Part shown: piece after piece, positions 1 through 7,757 of the stretch
How positions within the stretch are numbered: position 1 is the stretch's first letter
Layout: every line of letters starts with the position of its first letter
Made by a program: the position numbers and the translations under genes
Source of the DNA: CAVROP01 sp050012175
GTDB taxonomy: Bacteria > Acidobacteriota > Terriglobia > UBA7540
Direction of reading: 5' to 3'
DNA length: 64,000 nt
NCBI GenBank assembly: GCA_050012175.1
Contig: JBEKHR010000007.1
Location: 97,050 to 161,049, forward strand
The notes under the pieces: generated by a model
Database searches by the model: none
What the model was told of the DNA's origin: nothing
What the model saw: only the letters and a program-made list of their open reading frames with translations

Positions 1-629
1 TTGACCTGGATGAGTTCTACGGTGATACGCACTCGGTCGCCCGCACGGCGCACGCTGCCTTTGAGGACATAGTCCGCCCCCAGCTCGCGCCCGATTTGGT
101 CAATGTCCTTGTCGGTGTTCTTGTATCGAATCGCAGATGCCCGGGCGATGACGCCCAGACGCTGCGGGTGCAAGCGTCCCAACCGCGCAATCATCTCCTC
201 GGTCATCCCGTCGCTGAAGTACTCCTGCCCGGCATCACCTGTCAGGTTCTCGAACGGCAGCACCGCCACAATCGGCTTGTCCGCTCGGGGCTCTGCTTCC
301 AAGGTTGCGATGAAGCGGTAGCCTCGCCGGGGCAGAGTTTCAATGAATTGTGAATGAGCGGCGGAATCGCCTAAGGCCCGGCGGAGCTTTTTGACCGCCG
401 TGGCCAAACTGTGCTCGAAGTCCACAAAAGTGTTGCCGGACCAAAGTCTCTTCTGGAGTTCCTCTCGCGTCACAACTTCGCCGGGCCGCTCGAGCAACAC
501 CAACAGAATTTGAAAGGGTTGTTCCTGGAGCTTTATCTTCACTCCGTGCTTGCGCAGCTCTCCGGCTTGAAGATCAACTGCGAACGCTGCGAAGCGAACC
601 TCGTGGGGGCGACTCGAAACTTTTTCCAT
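1..629 (-). CDS. Winged-helix regulator with TolB-like domain (partial)
   Basis: The reading frame starts at an ATG at 629 and runs off the left edge, so about 209 residues are visible. Residues ~8-105 form an OmpR/CadC-type winged helix: a recognition-helix segment rich in basic residues (AVKKLRRALGD) is followed by the wing motif RRGYRF. From ~residue 118 comes VAVLPFENLTGD and a YFSDGMTEEMIARL segment, typical of the TolB-like or adenylate-cyclase-associated domain found in large acidobacterial and proteobacterial regulators, often followed by TPR repeats. Those repeats would lie outside the window. No transmembrane segment is visible. It probably binds DNA, but the signal and targets are unknown. 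Confidence 0.8.
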   Translation of the reverse strand, partial: MEKVSSRPHEVRFAAFAVDLQAGELRKHGVKIKLQEQPFQILLVLLERPGEVVTREELQKRLWSGNTFVDFEHSLATAVKKLRRALGDSAAHSQFIETLPRRGYRFIATLEAEPRADKPIVAVLPFENLTGDAGQEYFSDGMTEEMIARLGRLHPQRLGVIARASAIRYKNTDKDIDQIGRELGADYVLKGSVRRAGDRVRITVELIQV

Positions 630-835
630 GGGAAGCTCCAACATTCTACAACGTATCCCAAACAAAGGAAAGCCTCTTCCGAGAATCTTCCGAGAATCGC
701 GCCGCCTATCGAATTCGCCCTTTGTTCTGGGTAGGTTTCCTGTTCATCCAAAGTCCAACAACAGTTCACCCACTGTGCATTGACGCCGCAACAGGCCTGA
801 AGGAACATGGCTGCGTAAAGAAAAGGGAGAGTCAA

Positions 836-1219
836 ATGAAAAAGGAGAATGAAACGAATATGAATATCAGAAAGTGTTTCGGAACATCGGTTCTGTCGGT
901 GGCGCTGCTTCTGGCCTCGCGCATTCCCGCCTTGGCTAAGGACTCGCTGACTGTGACCCTTTCCCATGATGTCGTTCTGAACGGGACAAGTCTTCCGGCA
1001 GGTAAGTGTTCTGTACGGTGGGAGACCCACAGCCCTGAGGCAACCGTAGAATTCGTGCGGCACCACAAAGTTGTTCTCTCAACAGAAGGCAGAATCGAGG
1101 AGCGCACCGGGAAATGCAACCGCCCTGCGGTCGTCTACAACACAGCCTCGGACGGGACGATGTCCCTGATTGAGATTCGCTTCGCTCACTCGAACAAGGT
1201 TCTCGTTTTCAATCAATAA
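836..1219 (+). CDS. Small secreted beta-rich protein, unknown function
   Basis: A 127-residue protein. The ATG at 836 has an AAAGGGAGA Shine-Dalgarno site 5 bases upstream; a second in-frame ATG at 860 would give a tighter signal peptide. Residues ~9-34 form an N-terminal signal sequence ending near IPALAKD. The mature part is beta-rich (SLTVTLSHDVVLNG, SLPAGKCSVRWE). The alternating strands and the 'LPAG' turn recall the secreted LPKTAS-tailed protein at 60876-61577, so both may belong to one acidobacterial exported family. There is no lipobox and no sorting signal. It is a single gene; the function is not recognised. Confidence 0.7.
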   Translation: MKKENETNMNIRKCFGTSVLSVALLLASRIPALAKDSLTVTLSHDVVLNGTSLPAGKCSVRWETHSPEATVEFVRHHKVVLSTEGRIEERTGKCNRPAVVYNTASDGTMSLIEIRFAHSNKVLVFNQ

Positions 1220-1373
1220 CACCCCCCACTGAAAGCCGCCGCCGAAGATCCGAAAACTAAAATGGCGGGCCGCTTCCACGGGTCGCCAACTTCTCTTGGC
1301 AGGGAAAATGCTCTTGCCCACTCCTGCTTTTCCCGTGGGTCTCAGAACCTTCCCCGTGTAAGATAGTGGGCTT

Positions 1374-2081
1374 ATGGTCCCCCTCCCCCTCACCGACCAC
1401 ATCCGTCGGCGGAGCTTCTGGTTTATTACCCTCGCCATCATCATCGCGAACGTATGGGTTTTCTTCTTTGAGCTTGCGCACGGCCCAAATATTAACCGAC
1501 TGGTTTTTGTCTTTGGAATCGTCCCGGCGCGATATGTCACACGCTATGGGTTCGCAAACCTGACAGTCGCAGGGTTTCTCATCCCCGTCTTCGCTTCCAT
1601 GTTCCTGCACGGAGGATGGTTGCACCTCCTGGGAAACATGCTCTTCCTCTTCGTGTTCGGGCGGAGTGTGGAAGACCGCTTTGGGCATTTCAAGTTTCTG
1701 TGTCTCTACTTACTTTCAGGTTTGGCGGGGGCAATTCTTCACGTCGTCCTCAACGCGGGGTCCCGCATGCCGACCATCGGAGCGAGCGGAGCTATCGCAG
1801 GAGTGCTTGGCGCCTACTTCGTCAGCTTTCCACGAGCCCGCATTACGACTCTAATCCCCTTGATCTTCTTTTTTTGGACGGTCGAGCTGCCCGCCATCCT
1901 GGTGCTTGGCTACTGGTTCCTGATCCAGTTCGTTACGGGCTACCAGATGCTGGCGATTCAGTCCGCCACGGGTGGCGGGGTGGCTTGGTGGGCCCACGTC
2001 GGAGGATTCGTGATGGGGATGATCCTCGCGATGGCATTCCGGCCCGCCAAAAGAGGCCCGGTGGTCGAAATCCTGCCTTGA
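1374..2081 (+). CDS. Rhomboid family intramembrane serine protease
   Basis: A 235-residue polytopic membrane protein that would cleave transmembrane substrates within the bilayer. The rhomboid signatures are in order: H79, H84 and N88 in the HGGWLHLLGN motif of TM2, the catalytic serine S138 in GASGA, and the partner histidine H208 in AWWAHVGG on the last core helix. About six hydrophobic helices are visible, the first at residues 15-34. It is a minimal bacterial form without extra domains. The neighbours give no hint of a substrate. Confidence 0.93.
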   Translation: MVPLPLTDHIRRRSFWFITLAIIIANVWVFFFELAHGPNINRLVFVFGIVPARYVTRYGFANLTVAGFLIPVFASMFLHGGWLHLLGNMLFLFVFGRSVEDRFGHFKFLCLYLLSGLAGAILHVVLNAGSRMPTIGASGAIAGVLGAYFVSFPRARITTLIPLIFFFWTVELPAILVLGYWFLIQFVTGYQMLAIQSATGGGVAWWAHVGGFVMGMILAMAFRPAKRGPVVEILP

Positions 2082-2096
2082 GTTTTTCCAAGGAGA

Positions 2097-2230
2097 GAAG
2101 AAGTCAGGAGTCTGGAGTCAGAAGACAGAACGTAGGCATTAAGCAGTAGGCAGTGGGCAATAGGCAGTGGGCTGTCTGCTCTTGGAGCCTATTTTATCCC
2201 ATCCCACCAAGCGGGATGGGCCACATTATT
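2097..2230. repeat. Degenerate intergenic repeats and palindrome
   Basis: The DNA between the rhomboid and transporter genes holds short degenerate units (agtcaggagtctggagtcag, then gcagtgggcaataggcagtg) followed by a palindrome built on tcccaccaagcggga. The same kind of text recurs in other gaps of this window (10830-10890, 21541-21600, 35405-35465). It is probably non-coding. Confidence 0.6.
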
Positions 2231-2290
2231 CCGCCACTCCGTGGCTCAAGGTGCCCCGCGCAGGCTTCGCGAGAGCTCATCGTCATCCTA

Positions 2291-3250
2291 TCAGCGAGCC
2301 GCACCCTCGCTTTCCTCCCCACGTTCGCGCTCGGCCAAGTACATGCCCAGCAGAATCAGTCCGCCGCCGGCGACGACCCTCAGTGTGATCCTCTCCCCAA
2401 GCAGCCATGCCCCTAGAAGCGCCGCCACAACCGGCTGGAGGTACGCGAATGCTGCCACGCGTGACGCGGAAAGTTCGGTAAGAGCGAACGCGTAGAAAAG
2501 GTAGGCCACGACCGTACCCAGGACGACCATGAATGCCAAGCTACCCCAGGCGGCGCGGGTCACGTTGGCCCAGCGGATATTGAGAACTGAGCGACCGGCA
2601 AACGGGATCATCAGCAAGGAACCGATCGCGAACGTCAAGGTGTTAAGGGTAAGCGCGTCGTACCGATTGGCTATTTCCTTAACCTGAATCGTGTAGTAAG
2701 CGAATGAGACGCTGCCCGCTAACACAATCAGGTCTCCCTGCCAGTGGGCCGCGCTCCCCTTCTCCGCTCCGCCGAGCGTCAGGATAGCTACTCCCCCGAA
2801 GGAAATCAGCATGCCGAGGAACTTGGGCAGGGTTAATGGCTCCAACCGCATCAGGCAAGAAAGCGCCAGCACCATGACTGGACCCAGCGCCACGATCAGC
2901 CCGGTGTGCGCCACGGAGGTCCAAGCCAAGCCGTTAATGAAGCAAATCTGGTTGAGTGTCATCCCGTTGGATGCGACAACTGTGAGGACAAGCCATTGAC
3001 GCCCGCTCAAACGCAACTTAGGCCGTCCCCGCCATGCCAGGAACAGCGCCCCAAAAAGGATGGCAGCACCCGCCAGGCGCAACTGCGCCAACCCCATTCC
3101 CCCAAAACCGTTCACAGCCTCTTTTCCTGCCACGATATTGGAGGCCCAAAACACTGTCCCCCAGAGCAGGAGAAAATGCATCAAGGCGTGGCTGTGGCCA
3201 TGGGCCTTTGGGGGAGCGTGTTGAACTCCTTTGGCCAGCGTGCTACCCAA
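2291..3250 (-). CDS. EamA/DMT-superfamily transporter
   Basis: A 319-residue protein with about ten hydrophobic helices arranged as two EamA repeats (residues ~30-155 and ~170-305). It opens with LLLWGTVFWASNIVAGK, the usual start of the first repeat, and the second half contains AFAYLQPVVAALLGAW, typical of the family. These proteins move metabolites or drugs across the inner membrane; the substrate cannot be told from sequence. The longest frame begins at a TTG (3250) that overlaps the stop of the upstream enolase-superfamily gene by 8 bases, which suggests translational coupling. An internal ATG at 3181 is the alternative start and would remove a His-rich leader. Confidence 0.88.
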   Translation of the reverse strand: MGSTLAKGVQHAPPKAHGHSHALMHFLLLWGTVFWASNIVAGKEAVNGFGGMGLAQLRLAGAAILFGALFLAWRGRPKLRLSGRQWLVLTVVASNGMTLNQICFINGLAWTSVAHTGLIVALGPVMVLALSCLMRLEPLTLPKFLGMLISFGGVAILTLGGAEKGSAAHWQGDLIVLAGSVSFAYYTIQVKEIANRYDALTLNTLTFAIGSLLMIPFAGRSVLNIRWANVTRAAWGSLAFMVVLGTVVAYLFYAFALTELSASRVAAFAYLQPVVAALLGAWLLGERITLRVVAGGGLILLGMYLAERERGEESEGAAR

Positions 3251-4349
3251 ACAGTTCCTTTCTTACTGTCACTTTTTCGATTCGGTCGAGGTTGGGCTCA
3301 TATCCCAGCCCGGGCGCCTGGGGGACGTGAATGGTTCCTTGCACGGTCACGGTCACCTCCGGGTCGATGATATCCTCCGCCCAGTATCGCTTGCTGGCAG
3401 AAACGTCTCCCGGAAGGGTGAATCCGGGCAGCGAGGACATGGCAATATTGTGAGCCCGCCCGATTCCTGACTCCAGCATCCCGCCACACCAAACCGGAAT
3501 GTTTTTTGCCCGGCACACATCATGAACCTGTTTGGCCGACGTTAAGCCCCCCACGCGGCCGAGCTTCACGTTAATGATCTTGCAAGCGCCGATTTCGATA
3601 GCCTTCCGCGCGTCGTCGGCGCTGTGGATCGACTCATCCAGGCAAATCGGCGTGGAGATTTCCCTTTGCAGCTTGGCGTGATCAATGATGTCGTCCCAGC
3701 CCAGCGGCTGCTCAACCATCATCAAATAGAACCGATCGAATTGCTTCAGGTGCGCCAAGTCGGCGAGCGTGTAAGCGGAATTCGCATCGGCCATCAGGGC
3801 GATTCGAGGAAACTCTGTGCGGATGCGGTCCAGAACATTGATATCCCAACCCGGCTTAACCTTCACCTTGATCCGCTGATACCCTGCTGAAACTTCACGG
3901 GCGATTTTTTCCAGCAGTTCCTCGACGCTGTTCTGAATCCCGATGGATACCCCGCACGGAATCTCATCCAGCGTCCCGCCAATCGTTTTCGCCAGAGGAA
4001 TGCTTCTCTGTTGCGCTTCGATCACCCAAAGTGCGTTCTCCAAAGCCGCTTTGGCCATGTTGTGACCACGAATGGGACGGAACCGTCCGGCAACTTCAGA
4101 AGGCGATGTCCACTGCTTGCCTAATACCCAAGGAATGAGGAAATCGCGCAAGACATGCCAGGCAGTTTCGGGAGTTTCGTGACTGTAGAACGGCTCTTCT
4201 CCTGCGGTGACTTCGCCCCATCCTGCCAGGCCTTCCGCATCGACCCGCACAAGGACGATTCTGCGCGTTGTAGTTCTGCCGAAACTCGTCTCGAAAAAAT
4301 GGACGAGTGGCATTTGAATTTCCCGGAGTTCCACACGATTAATCTTCAT
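3243..4349 (-). CDS. menC: o-Succinylbenzoate synthase / N-succinylamino acid racemase family
   Basis: A 368-residue enolase-superfamily protein of the muconate-lactonizing subgroup. The catalytic residues are present: the K163-x-K165 pair in IKVKVKPG, metal ligands D188 (LMADAN), E213 (VEQP) and D238 (CLDES), and the opposite lysine K262 in NVKLGRVGG. The N-terminal capping domain spans residues 1-125. The family includes true OSBS of menaquinone synthesis and promiscuous NSAR enzymes. No other men gene is nearby. The gene directly upstream is a COG3375 GNAT acyltransferase, the partner known from NSAR-based D-amino-acid conversion, so racemase activity is at least as likely as OSBS. The gene symbol marks the family, not a proven role. 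Confidence 0.85.
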   Translation of the reverse strand: MKINRVELREIQMPLVHFFETSFGRTTTRRIVLVRVDAEGLAGWGEVTAGEEPFYSHETPETAWHVLRDFLIPWVLGKQWTSPSEVAGRFRPIRGHNMAKAALENALWVIEAQQRSIPLAKTIGGTLDEIPCGVSIGIQNSVEELLEKIAREVSAGYQRIKVKVKPGWDINVLDRIRTEFPRIALMADANSAYTLADLAHLKQFDRFYLMMVEQPLGWDDIIDHAKLQREISTPICLDESIHSADDARKAIEIGACKIINVKLGRVGGLTSAKQVHDVCRAKNIPVWCGGMLESGIGRAHNIAMSSLPGFTLPGDVSASKRYWAEDIIDPEVTVTVQGTIHVPQAPGLGYEPNLDRIEKVTVRKELFG

Positions 4350-5079
4350 AAGGGTCCAATAAGTAACGGGCTGATTTCCCCTCGTATTCGAATCCTGTGA
4401 TCACCAGCTTATGAGCAAAGGAGTCTTGCAGTTGCTGGCGAACCTCCAACTGGCGCTGGCGCGCTTCGCGGGGGTTTGACTGCCTCATTTGATCGATATT
4501 AGCTGGAATCTCGACCACCGCCGCCGGCTTCTCTTTGCTGCCGCGTGGCAACTTTCCCGCCATCGCCCGTTTGACCCGTGATGACCTCAGCCGCCATTCC
4601 GCAATCAGGCGGTCACTGGCCAACCCCTTTTGGAGCCTGCTCTCCACCTGACCGTAGTAGTCTGGTTGGTAAAAGCGAGCGATGGCGCCCAGGCGAACAA
4701 TGTTGAGGTACGCATTCTTCGCCCGGAGAGGATCAAAGGTCCACTCGATAAGGTCGATGCCGGCTCGAAGCGCCTCGCGTCTCTGCGCCATCTTCAACGC
4801 CCGGCCCAGTCCTCTGTTTTCATGCGCGCGCAAAACCCCCAGGGAGAGCGAGTGATAATAGCAGTCGATGCCATGCCAGGCAGGCAAGGAAGCTACGAAA
4901 CCCACCAAGGAGCCTTGCGGCGTGAAACCTCCCAGCGCCTGCCCTCCTATTCGATTGAGGGTTACGAACAGCCTTAGAGGGTAGAGTTCGTGTTCCGCGT
5001 ACCCCCAAATCTCCCGCTGCACCTTGACAAGGGCGGCAAGTTCTTCCAGCTTTTGGCAAGGCCGAATCGTATACTTCAA
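4339..5079 (-). CDS. GNAT acyltransferase, COG3375 type
   Basis: About 246 residues from a TTG at 5079 that overlaps the mazG stop codon as TTGA; a longer frame opens at an ATG at 5136 but would overlap mazG by 61 bases. The N-terminus (TIRPCQKLEELAALVKVQREIWG) and the acetyl-CoA binding segment NRGLGRALKMAQRREAL (~residues 95-112) fit the GNAT fold. The segment DLIEWTFDPLRAKNAYLNI is characteristic of the COG3375 family. Its 3' end overlaps the start of the MenC/NSAR gene, so the two proteins are made together. In characterised pairs this acyltransferase N-succinylates D-amino acids for the racemase; that role here is inferred. Confidence 0.82.
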   Translation of the reverse strand: MKYTIRPCQKLEELAALVKVQREIWGYAEHELYPLRLFVTLNRIGGQALGGFTPQGSLVGFVASLPAWHGIDCYYHSLSLGVLRAHENRGLGRALKMAQRREALRAGIDLIEWTFDPLRAKNAYLNIVRLGAIARFYQPDYYGQVESRLQKGLASDRLIAEWRLRSSRVKRAMAGKLPRGSKEKPAAVVEIPANIDQMRQSNPREARQRQLEVRQQLQDSFAHKLVITGFEYEGKSARYLLDPYED

Positions 5080-5930
5080 CGGGCTTCTTTTGACTTCAAC
5101 TCGTTCCAAAGCGATTCCATTTCCTCTAGAGAACACTCCCCCAGATTTCTTCCACGCCTCGCGACTTCCTTTTCAAGTGCCTGAAACCTGCGCTTGAATT
5201 TCTGATTAGCTCTCCGCAGGCAAGTCTCCGGGTCGGAGCGGAGGAATCGCGCCAGGTTCGCGGCGGCAAATAGCAGGTCGCCAACCTCTTCCTCAAGCCG
5301 GGATGCTATGTTGCCTGCGTCTCGATTCAGTTCGCGGCGCAATTCCCCAATCTCCTCTTCGACCTTTTCCAGCAGGTCCTCGACTTTTTTCCAATCGAAA
5401 CCGACTTCGGAGGCCCGCAATCCCAGTTCATAGGCTTCGAGGGTCGCCGGCAGGGCTGGAGCAATCCCATCCAAAAGTGATTTTCTATCGTCCTTGCCAT
5501 GAGCCGCCGACCCTCGTTCCTGCTCTTTTACTTGCAGCCAACTCTTGAGGGCTTCGTCCGCATTACTGGCGTGGACCTCGCCGAAAACGTGAGGATGCCG
5601 CCGAATGAGTTTTGCGTGCACGCGCTCGATCACGTTGTCGATGTCGAAGCGTCCTTCCTCTTCCGCCAAACGGGAATAGAACACTACCTGGAAGAGCAGG
5701 TCGCCTAACTCATCTTCCAGTCCATTGAAATCGCGCGCGCTAATCGCGTCAATGACTTCATAGGCCTCTTCGAGCAGCAACCCCTTGAGCGTATCGTAGT
5801 CCTGCGCGCGGTCCCAAGGGCAGCCCTCGGGGCCTCGGAGATGCGCCATCAGATCAACAAGCTTAGGGAGTTTTTCGCCGGCCAGAGTCACTCCTATCTC
5901 AGGCAGCCGGCGACCCGCACCGCCTGCCAT
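5076..5930 (-). CDS. mazG: Nucleoside triphosphate pyrophosphohydrolase MazG
   Basis: A 284-residue protein with two MazG all-alpha NTP-PPase domains. The first carries E54, E55 and E58 in LLLEEAYEVIDAI and E74/D77 in LEDELGDLLF, the magnesium-binding signature. The second (~residues 170-250) has VEEEIGELRREL and LEEEVGDLLFAAANLARF. MazG hydrolyses (d)NTPs to monophosphates and pyrophosphate and is thought to clean the nucleotide pool. It is the first gene of a tightly overlapping minus-strand run mazG-GNAT-menC-eamA. A MITE-like element lies 60 bases upstream of the start. Confidence 0.95.
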   Translation of the reverse strand: MAGGAGRRLPEIGVTLAGEKLPKLVDLMAHLRGPEGCPWDRAQDYDTLKGLLLEEAYEVIDAISARDFNGLEDELGDLLFQVVFYSRLAEEEGRFDIDNVIERVHAKLIRRHPHVFGEVHASNADEALKSWLQVKEQERGSAAHGKDDRKSLLDGIAPALPATLEAYELGLRASEVGFDWKKVEDLLEKVEEEIGELRRELNRDAGNIASRLEEEVGDLLFAAANLARFLRSDPETCLRRANQKFKRRFQALEKEVARRGRNLGECSLEEMESLWNELKSKEAR

Positions 5931-5988
5931 CGCTGAATCCTGCTAATCTATCAAGGCGGCAGGACAAACTGCAACATAAGTTCTGCAA

Positions 5989-6229
5989 CCAGGGTCGGGT
6001 CAAAGTCGCGGAAAAAGCGGCTCTGCTGCCTGCTGTGCGGAAAGCCTCTGGCTTTCCGGCGCAGACAGCCTCCCCTCTCCCCCTCGGGTCGGCTGGAAGG
6101 CTCAGCCTTCCAGCCGACCCGAGGGGGTTAGTCAGGGCGGAAGCCCTCGGAAAGGCGAAGCCTTTCCGCACAGCAGGCGGCAGAGTCGCTTTGAGACGTT
6201 ACCTTTCGGGGATTTTGACGCGACCCTGG
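5989..6229. mobile_element. MITE-like element, copy 1 (8-bp target duplication)
   Basis: A 241-bp non-coding element. It starts with CCAGGGTCGGGTCAAAGTC and ends with the complement, GATTTTGACGCGACCCTGG, so it has ~19-bp imperfect terminal inverted repeats. It is flanked on both sides by the 8-bp direct repeat TTCTGCAA (5981-5988 and 6230-6237). Inside are nested palindromes: an outer pair at ~6023-6055 and 6149-6186 and an inner one around a C/G-rich core (~6075-6128). A relative with the same termini and its own 8-bp duplication lies at 9033-9233. It encodes no transposase. Short frames through it are artefacts of the palindromes. Confidence 0.82.
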
Positions 6230-6348
6230 TTCTGCAACGACCTCGCCTTGTCGGTTCATGGAATTGTTGGTAAACTTAAGATTCGGCAGCCAGATGGAAG
6301 AATCGGCCAAGGTTTTTGGGCCGCGAAGCTGACAGGGGGAGGCGTTCA

Positions 6349-6792
6349 ATGGCCGGGGAGGAGAGCAGTTCATCTGGATTCAAGGTGGTTGACCGCCGGC
6401 CATTTGCCGCCGACGGCTCACGAAAAGAAGATATCCCTGCTGAGGAAAAAGAGGTGGAGGCTGCGCCTGAGGGCGATCGCAGCACGTCACGCGAGCCGCA
6501 AAGCGAGCCCCGCGGCCAATACGAGGATGAATCTCCTGGGTTTGAAACGCTGGTTTCTTATTTGAGCACCACGGCAATGTTCCAGCTTGGATTAATCCCC
6601 GGGCCGTCAGGAGAGCACATCCCTGCGGACATGCCCAACGCCAAGCGCACTGTCGACCTGCTGGAAGTCCTGCAGGAAAAGACGAAAGGCAATCTCAGCG
6701 CCAGCGAATCCCGATTGCTTCAAGATGTCCTCTACGAACTTCGGATGAGCTTCGTCGAGATGCAGAAGCGCCAGGCCCGCAAGAGCAAATGA
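6349..6792 (+). CDS. DUF1844 family protein
   Basis: A 147-residue protein from the ATG at 6349, chosen because of the strong AGGGGGAGG site 6 bases upstream; the frame stays open further back. The first ~70 residues are charged and low in complexity. The C-terminal part (~residues 72-140) holds the DUF1844 signature: FETLVSYLSTTAMFQLGL, then the A/P-containing loop and TVDLLEVLQEKTKGNLSASE with a helical end. The family is common in Acidobacteria, Deltaproteobacteria and Planctomycetes and has no known function. Its stop overlaps the start of the metallo-hydrolase gene as ATGA, so the two are co-translated. Confidence 0.85.
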   Translation: MAGEESSSSGFKVVDRRPFAADGSRKEDIPAEEKEVEAAPEGDRSTSREPQSEPRGQYEDESPGFETLVSYLSTTAMFQLGLIPGPSGEHIPADMPNAKRTVDLLEVLQEKTKGNLSASESRLLQDVLYELRMSFVEMQKRQARKSK

Positions 6793-7547
6793 GACTGACT
6801 TTTTTGGGTACGGGGACTTCCACGGGGGTTCCCACCCTCGCCTGCCATTGCAGGGTTTGCACCTCTCCTGACCCGCGCGATAAGCGTACGCGGCCTTCGA
6901 TCTTGGTCCGGTTTGACGGGCGGGCGGTGGTGATTGATACTACGCCGGATTTCCGGGCGCAAGCTCTGCGTGAGGGCTTGGACCGGCTGGACGCCGTGCT
7001 GTTTACGCACGCCCACGCCGACCACATCCTGGGGCTTGATGACGTGCGTGTCTATTACTTCCGGCAGCAGAAGCCCATTCCGATTTACGCTAACGCTCAG
7101 TGCATGCAAGATATCAAGCGGATTTTTAAGTACATCTTTGACGGCGACTATCCCTACGGTGGGATTGCCCGGCTCGACCCGCGCCTCATTGACGGGCCTT
7201 TCGAGGTGGAAGGACTAAAGGTGATTCCCGTCCCATTGATGCATGGCAATCTGCCCATCTTGGGATTCCGTATGAACGATGTGGCCTACCTCACCGACGT
7301 GAGCGAGATTCCCGAAACGAGTTATCCTTTGCTGCAAGGTCTGGATGTGTTAGTCCTTGATGCCTTACGACCCCATCCCCACCCCACCCACCTGACCGTG
7401 GAACAATCGCTCAACCTGATGGAGCGGTTAAGGGTTCGAAGAGGCTACTGCACGCACATCGCTCACGATTTGGGACACGAGGAAACCAACGCCAAGCTTC
7501 CGCCGCACGTGCGACTGGCTTACGACGGGCTGCAGCTGGAGTTTTAG
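6789..7547 (+). CDS. MBL-fold metallo-hydrolase, PhnP-like
   Basis: A 252-residue metallo-beta-lactamase-fold phosphodiesterase. The metal-binding signature H74-x-H76-x-D78-H79 lies in THAHADHILGLDD, with later ligands in LTDVSEIP and THIAHDLGHEE. Residues H20/C21 and C24 (ACHCRVCTS) match the extra structural zinc site of the PhnP subgroup, which hydrolyses cyclic phosphodiesters such as phosphoribosyl 1,2-cyclic phosphate. There are no phosphonate (phn) genes here, so the real substrate is unknown. It is coupled to the DUF1844 gene by an ATGA overlap. Confidence 0.9.
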   Translation: MRLTFLGTGTSTGVPTLACHCRVCTSPDPRDKRTRPSILVRFDGRAVVIDTTPDFRAQALREGLDRLDAVLFTHAHADHILGLDDVRVYYFRQQKPIPIYANAQCMQDIKRIFKYIFDGDYPYGGIARLDPRLIDGPFEVEGLKVIPVPLMHGNLPILGFRMNDVAYLTDVSEIPETSYPLLQGLDVLVLDALRPHPHPTHLTVEQSLNLMERLRVRRGYCTHIAHDLGHEETNAKLPPHVRLAYDGLQLEF

Positions 7548-7549
7548 AG

Positions 7550-7757
7550 AAGTCGAGGAGTCGAGGAGTCGAGAGTCGAAGAGTCCCTAACTTCGCGACC
7601 TTCGACTCTCGAGCAATATGTCATTCTGAGCGAAGCGAAGAATCTCTGCAGTTCCTTCGTTCTGGTACTGTGGAGATTTTTTGCTTCGCTCAGAATGACA
7701 GCGCCCACTTGAAGTTCTTAACTCCTCGACCTTCGACTCTCGACTTTTCGACTGACT
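7550..7757. repeat. Nested inverted repeat between MBL and ribF genes
   Basis: An outer set of gtcgagg/agtcgagag units (7550-7585) is mirrored by tcgaccttcgactctcgac units (7727-7750). Between them sits an inner pair: GTCATTCTGAGCGAAGCGAA (7620) and its complement ending in CTTCGCTCAGAATGAC (7684-7699). The inner sequence is a dispersed intergenic repeat seen in many bacterial genomes (from memory). It could fold into a long hairpin in RNA and may separate the two transcription units. Confidence 0.7.

Noticed and set aside
6035..6565. 176-residue plus-strand ORF over MITE copy 1 and the DUF1844 start
   Set aside because: It is built from the palindromes of the MITE and a shadow frame of the DUF1844 gene.
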